Source of the DNA: Microbacterium sp.
GTDB taxonomy: Bacteria; Actinomycetota; Actinomycetes; Actinomycetales; Microbacteriaceae
DNA length: 64,000 nucleotides
Assembly (NCBI GenBank): GCA_013823625.1
Contig: PNMM01000002.1
Location: forward strand, 513,061-577,060
Reading direction: 5' to 3'
Shown: positions 34,610-42,357 of the stretch, in pieces
Numbering within the stretch: the first letter of the stretch is position 1
How the letters are laid out: every line of letters starts with the position of its first letter
Position numbers and translations under genes: made by a program
Notes under the pieces: generated by a model
Databases searched by the model: none
What the model was told of the DNA's origin: nothing
The model's input: the letters and a program-made list of their open reading frames with translations, nothing else

Positions 34610-35545
34610 CTAGTCCTTCCTCGCCGCAGTTCGGTACTGAATAGTTGCCAGCGAAGCGACAACCACTGCCATGACGGTCGCGAGCGCCGTCGCGTATGGC
34701 AGGTCTCCACCCTGGAAACCGACCTTGAACACCACGGTCGAAATGGTCTCTGTTGCTCGAAGGGGCCCGCCCTCGGTCATTGCGTAGACCTGATCGAACT
34801 GGCCCATTCCGTTGATCAACGTGAGCACGAGCGTGATCACGACGGCACCGTTGATGAGGGGAAACACGATGGAGACGAATCGCCGTACCGGTCCGGCACC
34901 GTCAATGATCGCGGCCTCGATAACCTCGGAGGGAAGGGCCTTGAGCCCGGCCAGGTAGATCACCATCGAGAAGCCGGTGAATTGCCACAAGTAAGCAACC
35001 GACACCGCCCCGAGGGCAAACTGCGGATCGCCCAGCCAATTCTGTCGGAGAGCGTCGAGCCCGACGCTCGTGAGGAATGTGTTCACGGCACCCGTCGGTG
35101 CGAGCAGGTAGCTCCAGATGTATCCGCAGACTAGGGGCGTGAGCACGACCGGTGCGAAGAAGATGGTTTGCAGCACACCGGAAGACTTGATGACCGTGTT
35201 CAAGGCAAGCGCGAGAACGAGGCCCAGGGCGTTCTGCAGAATCATCGTGATGAGCGCGAACGTGAAAGTGTTGCCGAGTGCCGCAAGTGCGAGCGGGTCG
35301 GTGAAGATCCGGACATAGTTCTCGAAACCAACAAGGTTGAAGTCCTCGCTGAAGCCGTTCCAGTCCGAAAATCCGTACAGACCACCTCGCGCCGACGGAA
35401 CAAGAGTGACGAATCCGTACACGGCCAGCGCGGGGAGTACGAACCAGAACGGCACACGCCGAGTTGTGAAACCACGACCCGGCCGAGCTGAAACCTTTCT
35501 CGCGCGCTGCCAGACAGCGGGAGAGATCGTCAGTGATCGCGACAT
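34610..35545 (-). CDS. Carbohydrate ABC transporter permease (MalF type)
   Basis: 311 residues and first gene of the importer unit. Hydrophobic helices begin at FWFVLPALAVYGFVTLV; the EAA loop is LPSEVIEAAIIDGAGPVRR followed by IVFPLI. It partners the MalG-type permease. The divergent AraC gene and a 21-bp-spaced direct repeat lie upstream, suggesting activation by that regulator. Confidence 0.93.
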   Translation of the reverse strand: MSRSLTISPAVWQRARKVSARPGRGFTTRRVPFWFVLPALAVYGFVTLVPSARGGLYGFSDWNGFSEDFNLVGFENYVRIFTDPLALAALGNTFTFALITMILQNALGLVLALALNTVIKSSGVLQTIFFAPVVLTPLVCGYIWSYLLAPTGAVNTFLTSVGLDALRQNWLGDPQFALGAVSVAYLWQFTGFSMVIYLAGLKALPSEVIEAAIIDGAGPVRRFVSIVFPLINGAVVITLVLTLINGMGQFDQVYAMTEGGPLRATETISTVVFKVGFQGGDLPYATALATVMAVVVASLATIQYRTAARKD

Positions 35546-35623
35546 GCTTACTCGGCTCCGTTTTCAACACCCGGGATGGAGAGGGGGTTTGCTAAGCATG
35601 CGCCGACTCTGCGGAGAGCCAAA

Positions 35624-35657
35624 AGCACGATTATCCGAAGTGATAGCACGATTCTCC
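35624..35657. promoter_or_regulatory. Direct-repeat operator candidate for the AraC regulator
   Basis: AGCACGATTATCC (35624-35636) and AGCACGATTCTCC (35645-35657) are 12/13 identical, in the same orientation and offset by exactly 21 bp, two turns of the helix. This is the layout expected for a dimeric AraC activator, and it lies in the region between the divergent permease and AraC genes. Confidence 0.78.
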
Positions 35658-35710
35658 CCGATGTAGCGGCGTATTCTTGCGACGCTGGCAAAGTATTGAG
35701 GGTGACCACC

Positions 35711-36550
35711 ATGCATCAACGCTCGATCAGACGCTCTGAGGTGTTCCGGCGTGGATCGATTCCGATCGCGGCGAAAGACGTACCAGCTCTTTCTGGCATA
35801 CCTGAGCACACGCACGACTACCTGGAGATCGCGGTCGTCTCTCACGGAGAAGGCACTCACGTTACCGGCGATGGGCGGCACCCGATCCGGCGTGGTTCCG
35901 TCATTCTCATCCGCCCAGGCACGGCCCACTCTTACCAGGAGCCAAGGGAACTCTCGACCTTCAACCTGTATTTGGCACCGGAACTGCTCCACCGAGAGCT
36001 TGCGTGGGTAGTCGAACATCCCCCGCTGGCACGAGCGCTCCTGGGTGGGCAACCCAATGCCGGTGTTCTCGATCGCGAGAGTTGCGACCGCGTCATCAAT
36101 TGGCTCGAACAAATAGAGCAGTTCGCCGGAACTTCCCACCGCGCTGCGCTTGTCGGTCTCACGTCGTGTGTTCTTGACGCGTTCACCCAGATCGCCGAAA
36201 AGACGGAGTCTTCGGCGGATAGTACGATCGCGCACAGCGTCATCACGATGATGTCTCTCATGATGAAAGATCTCAGCTATGCCTGGTCGATAGCCGATCT
36301 CACCCGTGCCGCCAACGCTTCTGCAAGCGTTGTCCACCGAGCGTTCACCGCTCATGTCGGAACCTCCCCGATGAGCTGGCTCAGCCGAGCGCGAGCCGAG
36401 AGGTTTGCGACCGAACTCGTGCTCACGGGGGATCCGATCGCTAGCATAGGCAGGCTCGTCGGCTGGGATGACCCCAACTACGCGAGCCGGAGATTCAGGG
36501 CAGAATTCGGAATGACTCCAACGGAGTACCGGCGCAGGTTCACCCACTAG
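35711..36550 (+). CDS. AraC-family transcriptional regulator of the glycan locus
   Basis: 279 residues from ATG 35711, preceded by GAGG nine bases upstream; an earlier in-frame ATG at 35576 would run through the repeat operator and is unlikely. The N-terminal cupin sugar-sensing domain contains IPEHTHDYLEIAVVSHGEG and LIRPGTAHSY; the C-terminal double helix-turn-helix contains WSIADLTRAANASASVVHRA and IGRLVGWDDPNYASRRFRAE. The layout resembles RhaS/RhaR-type activators. It is divergent from the importer genes and probably activates them in response to rhamnose or an oligosaccharide. Confidence 0.9.
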   Translation: MHQRSIRRSEVFRRGSIPIAAKDVPALSGIPEHTHDYLEIAVVSHGEGTHVTGDGRHPIRRGSVILIRPGTAHSYQEPRELSTFNLYLAPELLHRELAWVVEHPPLARALLGGQPNAGVLDRESCDRVINWLEQIEQFAGTSHRAALVGLTSCVLDAFTQIAEKTESSADSTIAHSVITMMSLMMKDLSYAWSIADLTRAANASASVVHRAFTAHVGTSPMSWLSRARAERFATELVLTGDPIASIGRLVGWDDPNYASRRFRAEFGMTPTEYRRRFTH

Positions 36551-36607
36551 GAAAGAAAGGCGAGGCTGCACCTCGGCCGAGCGCCAACGAAGTTCAGTCT
36601 CGTGTAC

Positions 36608-36618
36608 TTGTATAACAA
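36608..36618. promoter_or_regulatory. GntR/FCD-type operator candidate
   Basis: TTGTATAACAA has perfect 4-bp inverted arms (TTGT, ACAA) around ATA, the usual T-GT-N3-AC-A style of FadR-subfamily operators. It overlaps a TATAAC promoter-like hexamer 18 bases before the GntR gene start, fitting autorepression. Confidence 0.6.
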
Positions 36619-36636
36619 TCTGCTACTGTCGCCGAC

Positions 36637-37332
36637 ATGAGCAGTGACGCCCTCGCCGTGACCCGCGTGCCCGATGCGGTGTACGAGGCGCTACGCGAGA
36701 GCATCCTGAGCCAGCGCGAAGCGCCCGGGTCGGCCGTGACCGAGCAGGCGATCGCCGATCGTTTCGGGGTTGCCCGCCCAACCGCCAAGGTCGCGCTCGA
36801 ACGACTCGTGGCCGACGGACTGCTGCGGCGCGAGGCCCACAAGACCGCGCGCGTTCCCGAGCTGACGCGCGTCGACATCGTTGACCTCTACGCCAACCGA
36901 GCCATCGTTGAAGAGGCTGCGCTGCGCACGCTCGCCTCCGACGGCGTTGTGCCGATCGCGGCGATCTCGGCGCAGCGGATGCTCGTCGACGCGGCCTCGG
37001 ACGCATCGACCGCTGACCGCTCAGGGCCTTTGGCCCGAGCTGACATCGCGTTTCACCGGGCTCTCGTCGAGGCGCAGCGCTCTCCGCGGCTCGCGCGCTT
37101 GCACGCGTTTCTCATGGGCGAGATCGAACTGTGCACAGGCCAAGTGCAGGCCCACCGACTGCTCGCGCTCGACGACGTCGTCGCTCAGCACCAGGGCATT
37201 CTCGACGCCGTTGCCGCGGGCGAGCCCGAGCTCGCCGGCCAGCTCACGCGCGCCCACATCGAGGGCGCACGCGACCGACTGCTCGCCCGCTACGACGCGC
37301 AGCACACTCAAGACACCCACGCAGAGGACTAA
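36637..37332 (+). CDS. GntR-family (FCD) regulator of the lactate/deoxyhexonate genes
   Basis: 231 residues. The N-terminal winged helix contains VTEQAIADRFGVARPTAKVA; the helical FCD domain contains DLYANRAIVEEAALR, ADIAFHRALVEAQ and a final HIEGARDRLLARY, with the metal/ligand His residues expected of the family. It ends three bases before an LldD-like gene and is likely its regulator, as LldR is for lldD. The ligand could be L-lactate or a 2-keto-3-deoxy acid. Confidence 0.9.
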   Translation: MSSDALAVTRVPDAVYEALRESILSQREAPGSAVTEQAIADRFGVARPTAKVALERLVADGLLRREAHKTARVPELTRVDIVDLYANRAIVEEAALRTLASDGVVPIAAISAQRMLVDAASDASTADRSGPLARADIAFHRALVEAQRSPRLARLHAFLMGEIELCTGQVQAHRLLALDDVVAQHQGILDAVAAGEPELAGQLTRAHIEGARDRLLARYDAQHTQDTHAED

Positions 37333-37335
37333 CCC

Positions 37336-38568
37336 ATGGTGAAACGCCGCTTTCCGCGCCCGAAAGAGCTCGCGCCGCTCATGCGCTTCAAGAAGCCCGA
37401 GCTCAAGGCGAAGAAGCGCCGCCTGCAGGGCGCGCTGACGATTCACGATCTGCGCGCGATCGCGCAGCGCCGCACGCCGAAGGCTCCCTTCGACTACACC
37501 GAGGGCGCGGCCGAAGCCGAGCTGAGCCTCGCGCGAGCGCGGCAGGCCTTCGACGACATCGAGTTTCACCCCGCGATTCTGCGCGACGTGAGCCAGGTCG
37601 ACACAGGTTGGGACGTTCTCGGCAAGCGCGTCGAGCTGCCCTTCGGCATTGCGCCCACGGGCTTTACGCGCATGATGCACACGGAGGGCGAGGTGGCGGG
37701 GGCGTCCGCGGCCGCCGCGGCGGGCATCCCGTTCTCGCTGTCGACGATGGGAACGACGAGCATCGAGGGCGTGCGGGATGCGGCGCCCGACGGCCGCAAC
37801 TGGTTTCAGCTCTACATGTGGAAAGACCGCGAGCGCTCGATGCAACTCGTCGAGCGTGCGGCAGCTGCGGGCTTCGACACGCTGCTCGTCACGGTCGATG
37901 TGCCCGTCGCGGGAGCGCGCTTGCGCGACAAGCGCAACGGCTTCTCGATCCCCCCGGCGCTCACGATGGGCACGATTGTCAACGCGATCCCCCGACCGTG
38001 GTGGTGGTGGGACTTCCTGACCACCGAGCCCCTCGCCTTCGCGAGCCTCTCGAGCTGGAACGGCACGGTCGGCGAGCTGCTCGACGCCATGTTCGACCCC
38101 ACGGTCACCTACGACGACCTGCGCTGGATCAAGGAGCAGTGGCCCGGCAAGCTCGTCGTCAAGGGCGTGCAGACGGTGGATGACGCCAAGCGCCTCACGG
38201 CGCTCGGCGTTGACGGCATCACGCTCTCGAACCACGGCGGTCGGCAGCTCGACCGCGCGCCCATCCCGTTCCACCTGCTGCCCGAGGTCGTCCGCGAGGT
38301 CGGCAAAGACACTGAGGTGCACCTCGACACGGGCATCATGTCGGGCGCCGATATCGTCGCCTCGGTCGCCCTCGGTGCGCGCTTCACGCTCATCGGTCGC
38401 GCCTACCTCTACGGACTCATGGCCGGCGGGCGCGAGGGCGTTGATCGCGCCATCGAGATTCTTGGCTCGCAAGTTGCGCGCACGATGCGCCTGCTGGGCG
38501 TAAAGTCGCTGCACGAGCTAGAGCCAAGTCACGTGACGCAGCTGCAGCGGTTGATTCCGCGCGGCTAG
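37336..38568 (+). CDS. lldD: FMN-dependent alpha-hydroxy acid dehydrogenase (L-lactate dehydrogenase-like)
   Basis: 410 residues, the length of LldD-type enzymes. [21 protein letters not shown] near the N-terminus, [18 protein letters not shown], the [17 protein letters not shown] lysine and the active-site His in [13 protein letters not shown], followed by [11 protein letters not shown], identify the family. It would oxidise L-lactate to pyruvate at the membrane. L-lactate is a product both of RhaE and of the FAH/SDR route encoded next door, so its location makes metabolic sense. Other 2-hydroxy acids remain possible. Confidence 0.88.
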   Translation: MVKRRFPRPKELAPLMRFKKPELKAKKRRLQGALTIHDLRAIAQRRTPKAPFDYTEGAAEAELSLARARQAFDDIEFHPAILRDVSQVDTGWDVLGKRVELPFGIAPTGFTRMMHTEGEVAGASAAAAAGIPFSLSTMGTTSIEGVRDAAPDGRNWFQLYMWKDRERSMQLVERAAAAGFDTLLVTVDVPVAGARLRDKRNGFSIPPALTMGTIVNAIPRPWWWWDFLTTEPLAFASLSSWNGTVGELLDAMFDPTVTYDDLRWIKEQWPGKLVVKGVQTVDDAKRLTALGVDGITLSNHGGRQLDRAPIPFHLLPEVVREVGKDTEVHLDTGIMSGADIVASVALGARFTLIGRAYLYGLMAGGREGVDRAIEILGSQVARTMRLLGVKSLHELEPSHVTQLQRLIPRG

Positions 38569-38585
38569 CGCCACTCACGGGCTGG

Positions 38586-38623
38586 GCCCCGTCGCGAGGC
38601 TGTGGTGGTCTTCGCGGCGGGGC
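38586..38623. terminator. Hairpin between convergent lldD and FAH genes
   Basis: GCCCCGTCGCGA (38586-38597) pairs with TCGCGGCGGGGC (38612-38623) with one non-Watson-Crick pair, over a 14-base loop. It occupies the 70-base gap between converging genes and probably terminates both. T-rich sequence follows on the plus strand only weakly. Confidence 0.7.
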
Positions 38624-38638
38624 TCGTTCTGCGTTTGG

Positions 38639-39511
38639 CTACCGCGGTGCGATGACCGTCTGCCGCTGTTCGCCCAGCCCGTCAATGCCGAGCGTCATTA
38701 CGTCGCCCACCTGCAAGTACGTCGGCGGCGTCATCCCGAGTCCGACGCCGGGAGGCGTGCCCGTGTTGATGAGGTCGCCCGGTTCAAGCACGAGAAACTG
38801 GCTGAGGTAGTGCACGATGAACCACGGGTCGAAGACCATCGTCGAGGTCGTGCCCGTCTGACGGCGCTGGCCGTTGACGTCGAGCCACATGCCGAGATTC
38901 ATCACGTCGTCGAGCTCGTCGGCCGTGGCCAGCCACGGCCCCGTCGGGTTGAACGTCTCGGCCGACTTGCCCTTCGACCACTGCCCGCCGCGCTCGATCT
39001 GAAAGGCGCGTTCGCTCACATCATTCGCGACGACGTAGCCCGCAATGTGGTCGCGCGCCTGCTCGGGTGAGTCAAGGTAGCTCGTGCGCTTTCCGATGAC
39101 GATGCCCAGCTCGACCTCCCAGTCGAGCTTCGTCGCGCCGCGGGGCATGCGCACATCGTCGTTCGGGCCCACGAGCGTGTTGGGGCTCTTCGTGAACAAG
39201 ATCGGCTCGTCGGGCACCGGCATGCCCGACTCGGCAGCGTGATCCGAATAGTTGAGGCCGATGCACAAGATCTGGTGGGGGCGAGCGATGGGGGCGCCAA
39301 TGCGCTGGTCGCCGAACGGATGCACGGCGCCGGCCGCGATGCGCTCAGCGACGACGGCCTCGAGGCCAGGCATCCCGCCGCCGTGCTCAGAAGCAGCGAA
39401 GAACGCCTCATTGAAGTCGGGGGTGAGGTCGGAGACATCGACGTACGTGTTCTCGTCGACGCGCACGACGGGCTTTTCGTGGCCCGCCGGGCCGAGGCGC
39501 ATGAGCTTCAT
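38639..39511 (-). CDS. Fumarylacetoacetate hydrolase family protein, probable 2,4-diketo-3-deoxy-L-fuconate hydrolase
   Basis: 290 residues. The FAH fold is clear from CIGLNYSDHAAESGMPVPDE, the metal-binding LDWEVELGIVIGK and GTPPGVGLGM. Proteins with this N-terminal part and length are 2,4-diketo-3-deoxy-L-fuconate (or L-rhamnonate) hydrolases, giving pyruvate and L-lactate. The SDR gene 13 bases upstream would make its substrate. The first steps (sugar dehydrogenase, lactonase, dehydratase) are not in the window. Specific substrate is inference from context. Confidence 0.83.
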   Translation of the reverse strand: MKLMRLGPAGHEKPVVRVDENTYVDVSDLTPDFNEAFFAASEHGGGMPGLEAVVAERIAAGAVHPFGDQRIGAPIARPHQILCIGLNYSDHAAESGMPVPDEPILFTKSPNTLVGPNDDVRMPRGATKLDWEVELGIVIGKRTSYLDSPEQARDHIAGYVVANDVSERAFQIERGGQWSKGKSAETFNPTGPWLATADELDDVMNLGMWLDVNGQRRQTGTTSTMVFDPWFIVHYLSQFLVLEPGDLINTGTPPGVGLGMTPPTYLQVGDVMTLGIDGLGEQRQTVIAPR

Positions 39512-39524
39512 CGGTGAGGCCCTT

Positions 39525-40202
39525 CTAGTAGGTGGCGCGGCCGCCGCTGAGGTCGTACACGGCTCCGGTCGAGAAGCTCAACCGGTCTGAGGTGAGAAAC
39601 GCCACAAGCTCGGCGAACTCATCGGGCCGGCCCACGCGCTTCATGGGGATGAGGTCGGTGATGTACTTCAGCACCGCGGGGTCGGTCTTGGCGTTCATGG
39701 GGGTGTCGATGACCGCGGGCGCGATGACATTGACGAGCACGCCCGACTGGGCGAGTTCTTTGCCCACCGACTTCGTGAGCGCGATGACCGCGCCCTTCGT
39801 GGCCGAGTACGCGGCGAGGTTGGGGTTGCCGTCTTTGCCCGCCATCGAGGCGACGTTGACGATGCGCCCCCAGCCCTTCGCGACCATGCCCGGGGCGAAG
39901 GCGCGAATCGTCGCGACCGTTCCCATGACGTTGACGTCGATCGTGCGACGCCACTCGTCGGCGGTCGTGTCGATGAGCGGCTTATTGGGCCCGACGATGC
40001 CCGCGCAGTTCACGAGAATGTCGATGGCGCCCACCTCGGCAGCCACCGCGGCGACTGCGGCGTCATCACTGATGTCGAGCTGAAAGTCAGCCCCCTCGGC
40101 AACATCAAGCGTGATGACGCGGATGCCGTCAGCCGCAAGGCGCTCGGCCGTCGCGGCGCCGAGGCCGCTCAGCCCTCCAGTGACGATCGCGGTGCGGGTC
40201 AT
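39525..40202 (-). CDS. Short-chain dehydrogenase, probable 2-keto-3-deoxy-L-fuconate/rhamnonate dehydrogenase
   Basis: 225 residues with TGGLSGLGAATA cofactor loop, NCAG motif and the YSATKGA catalytic Tyr/Lys. An Asp in ITLDVAEGADF after the second strand favours NAD over NADP. In combination with the FAH gene it would oxidise 2-keto-3-deoxy-6-deoxyhexonate to the diketo acid. Co-transcribed with FAH on the minus strand, SDR first. A general SDR of other function cannot be excluded. Confidence 0.82.
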   Translation of the reverse strand: MTRTAIVTGGLSGLGAATAERLAADGIRVITLDVAEGADFQLDISDDAAVAAVAAEVGAIDILVNCAGIVGPNKPLIDTTADEWRRTIDVNVMGTVATIRAFAPGMVAKGWGRIVNVASMAGKDGNPNLAAYSATKGAVIALTKSVGKELAQSGVLVNVIAPAVIDTPMNAKTDPAVLKYITDLIPMKRVGRPDEFAELVAFLTSDRLSFSTGAVYDLSGGRATY

Positions 40203-40216
40203 GGCTTAGATCATAC

Positions 40217-41368
40217 CTATGACGGCACGCGAACGCTCACGCGAGCAAAGCGTTCGAGAGCCGTAAAGGCCTCGTCGCCCTCACCCTCGGTGGACCACTC
40301 AATCTCGGGTTCCCCGTCGAATTGCCAGCCGGGCCACTCATCGAGCAGAACGGTGAGAAAGGCCTTCGCCTCGTACTCCGTGATGTTCATGCCCATGCAC
40401 GAGTGGCGCCCGAAGCCGAACGCCAAGTGCGGCTTGCGGTCGCGGCGAATGTCGAGCACGTCGGCATCGGGCCAGATCGTGCGGTCGTGGTTGGCCGAGA
40501 GGTAGTTGAGCAGCACGTAGCGCCGCGGGTCGCGCTCGGCGATGGGCGTCTCGCGGTCCGCCGCGAGCACGCGCTCGATCTTGGGCAACGGGGTCAAGAA
40601 GCGCACGAGCTCGGCGATCGTGGCGGAGAAAGCAGTGCGGTTCTCGGTGAGGTGTTGCCGGTCATCCGGATTCGCCATGAGGTGCCAGGTGAGGCCCGTG
40701 ACGAGCTTGATGACGGTGTCGCGGCCGCCGGCCAGCAAGACGTTGGCGATGCCAAACATCTCGTCGCGCGAGAGGCGCTCGCCGTCGATCTCGAGCCCGG
40801 CAATCCAGTCCCAGACGTCGGTCGTGGCCGGGTCGGCACCCGGCGACGGGGTCGCCGCGTCGAACACGCGCTCGAGGTACTGCTGCAATACGTCGCCACT
40901 GCGCAGACTCGGCCCGGTGAACGAGCGCTCGCGCGCGGCACGGCGCGACTCGGGCGTCACGAGGCCCTGGCGGTAGGCATCCGCCGTCCAGACATCGGGG
41001 CCCCACGAGACCCACTCGTCGAGGTCTTGTGGGCGGTTGTAGATGACGGTGAGGCAGCCCATGACATAGGGCAACGCAAGGTCGGCCGCGAGGTCGCCGC
41101 CGCCGCGCGCGCTGATGCCCTGAATGAGCTCGCGAGCGATGCGTTCGAACTGCGGCGCCTTGGGTTCGATGTTCTGGCTCATGAAGAGCGGGTTCACGGC
41201 ATCGCGAAAACGCGTGTGCCGCGGCGGGTCGTACTCAAGCGGCACTTGCTTGTACGCGCGCGTATCGCGATCGCCGATGAGGTCGCTCGAATAGGCCTCG
41301 AAGTCTTTCGCGGCAGCACGCACCGCCTGGTATCCGCGAACTTCATCGCGCTCGTGAGTTTCTCGCAC
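40217..41368 (-). CDS. Cytochrome P450
   Basis: 383 residues from GTG 41368, which has GGAGG seven bases upstream; an ATG at 41419 would add 17 residues and overlap the divergent gene. Diagnostic motifs: haem loop FGFGRHSCMG with the proximal Cys, I-helix LLAGGRDTVIKLVTG, and EXXR-region ELVRFLTPLPKIERVL. Early PPRHTRFRDAVNPLF is also typical. A soluble bacterial monooxygenase needing ferredoxin partners, none of which are encoded nearby. Substrate unknown; the adjacent LLM oxidoreductase and hydrolases might share a catabolic role. Confidence 0.93.
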   Translation of the reverse strand: MRETHERDEVRGYQAVRAAAKDFEAYSSDLIGDRDTRAYKQVPLEYDPPRHTRFRDAVNPLFMSQNIEPKAPQFERIARELIQGISARGGGDLAADLALPYVMGCLTVIYNRPQDLDEWVSWGPDVWTADAYRQGLVTPESRRAARERSFTGPSLRSGDVLQQYLERVFDAATPSPGADPATTDVWDWIAGLEIDGERLSRDEMFGIANVLLAGGRDTVIKLVTGLTWHLMANPDDRQHLTENRTAFSATIAELVRFLTPLPKIERVLAADRETPIAERDPRRYVLLNYLSANHDRTIWPDADVLDIRRDRKPHLAFGFGRHSCMGMNITEYEAKAFLTVLLDEWPGWQFDGEPEIEWSTEGEGDEAFTALERFARVSVRVPS

Positions 41369-41405
41369 GTAGGGCCTCCGACGTTCACCATCGTAGGCTC
41401 GAGCA

Positions 41406-41419
41406 ATGCAGTACTGCAT
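41406..41419. repeat. Perfect 14-bp palindrome at the LLM start codon
   Basis: ATGCAGTACTGCAT is its own reverse complement and begins exactly at the ATG of the LLM gene. On the minus strand it supplies an ATG (41419) in the frame of the P450 gene, so both strands read Met-Gln-Tyr-Cys-Ile. It may be an operator that overlaps the start codon, or chance symmetry. Confidence 0.7.
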
Positions 41420-42329
41420 CTTCACCGAGCCCCAGCAGGGCGCCAGTTACGACACGATCGTCGCGCACGCTCAGCGCGCCGAAGCCCTGGGCTTTCACGC
41501 CTGGTTTCGCAGCGACCACTACTTCGTCATGGGCGACGGCGACGGGCTACCCGGCCCGACCGACGCGTGGACGACTCTCGCCGCCCTCGCCCGCGAGACC
41601 AGCACGATTCGTCTCGGCACCCTCGTCAGTTCGGCGACGCACCGCCACCCGGGCATCCTCGCCGTGCAGGTTGCTCAAGTCGACCAGATGTCGGGCGGAC
41701 GCGTCGAGTTCGGCCTCGGCACCGGCTGGTACGAGCGGGAGCACGAGGCTTTCGGCATCCCGTTTCCGGCCAAGCGGTTCGGGATGCTCGAAGAACAGCT
41801 CGCCATCGTGACCGGCTACTGGGCCACCCCCGACGGCGCGACCTTCTCGTTCGAGGGCGACCACTACCGGCTCGTCGACGTGCCTGCCCTGCCCAAGATC
41901 GTGCAAGAGCGCATGCCCGTCATCGTGGGCGGTGGTGGACCGCGCAAAACGCCCCAGCTCGCCGCCCGCTACGCGACCGAGTTCAACATCGGCTTTCGCA
42001 CACTCGAGAGCTTTGCCGAGGTGCTCGCGAACGTGCGCGCGATCTGCGTCGAAGAAGAGCGCGACCCCACAACGCTAAAGATGTCGGCTGCCTGGCCCAC
42101 GGTCGTCGGCCGTGACGCAGCCGAGATCGCGCGGCGCTGCGAAGCCGTCGAGATTGACCCAGCGAGCGACCACGGCGAGCGCCTCGTCGGCACTCCGTCG
42201 CAGGTGGTCGATCGGCTCGGCGCGCTGCGCGAGCTCGGGGTCGACCGCGTCTACCTCCAGACGGTCGACATGACCGACCTCGACCACCTTGAGCTGATTG
42301 CGGCCGAGGTTCTGCCGCAGCTGACCTGA
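41406..42329 (+). CDS. LLM-class F420-dependent oxidoreductase
   Basis: 307 residues of the luciferase-like monooxygenase superfamily. IRLGTLVSSATHRHPGILA, VDQMSGGRVEFGLGTGWYERE and PVIVGGGGPRKTPQLAARYA are the hallmarks of F420-dependent members found in actinobacteria. The start is ATG 41406, within a palindrome. It is divergent from the P450 gene with a 37-bp gap. It probably transfers hydride to or from an organic substrate using F420; an FMN-dependent monooxygenase is the alternative. Confidence 0.9.
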   Translation: MQYCIFTEPQQGASYDTIVAHAQRAEALGFHAWFRSDHYFVMGDGDGLPGPTDAWTTLAALARETSTIRLGTLVSSATHRHPGILAVQVAQVDQMSGGRVEFGLGTGWYEREHEAFGIPFPAKRFGMLEEQLAIVTGYWATPDGATFSFEGDHYRLVDVPALPKIVQERMPVIVGGGGPRKTPQLAARYATEFNIGFRTLESFAEVLANVRAICVEEERDPTTLKMSAAWPTVVGRDAAEIARRCEAVEIDPASDHGERLVGTPSQVVDRLGALRELGVDRVYLQTVDMTDLDHLELIAAEVLPQLT

Positions 42330-42357
42330 GCCATCCCTCAACCGCAACGGAGCATCC

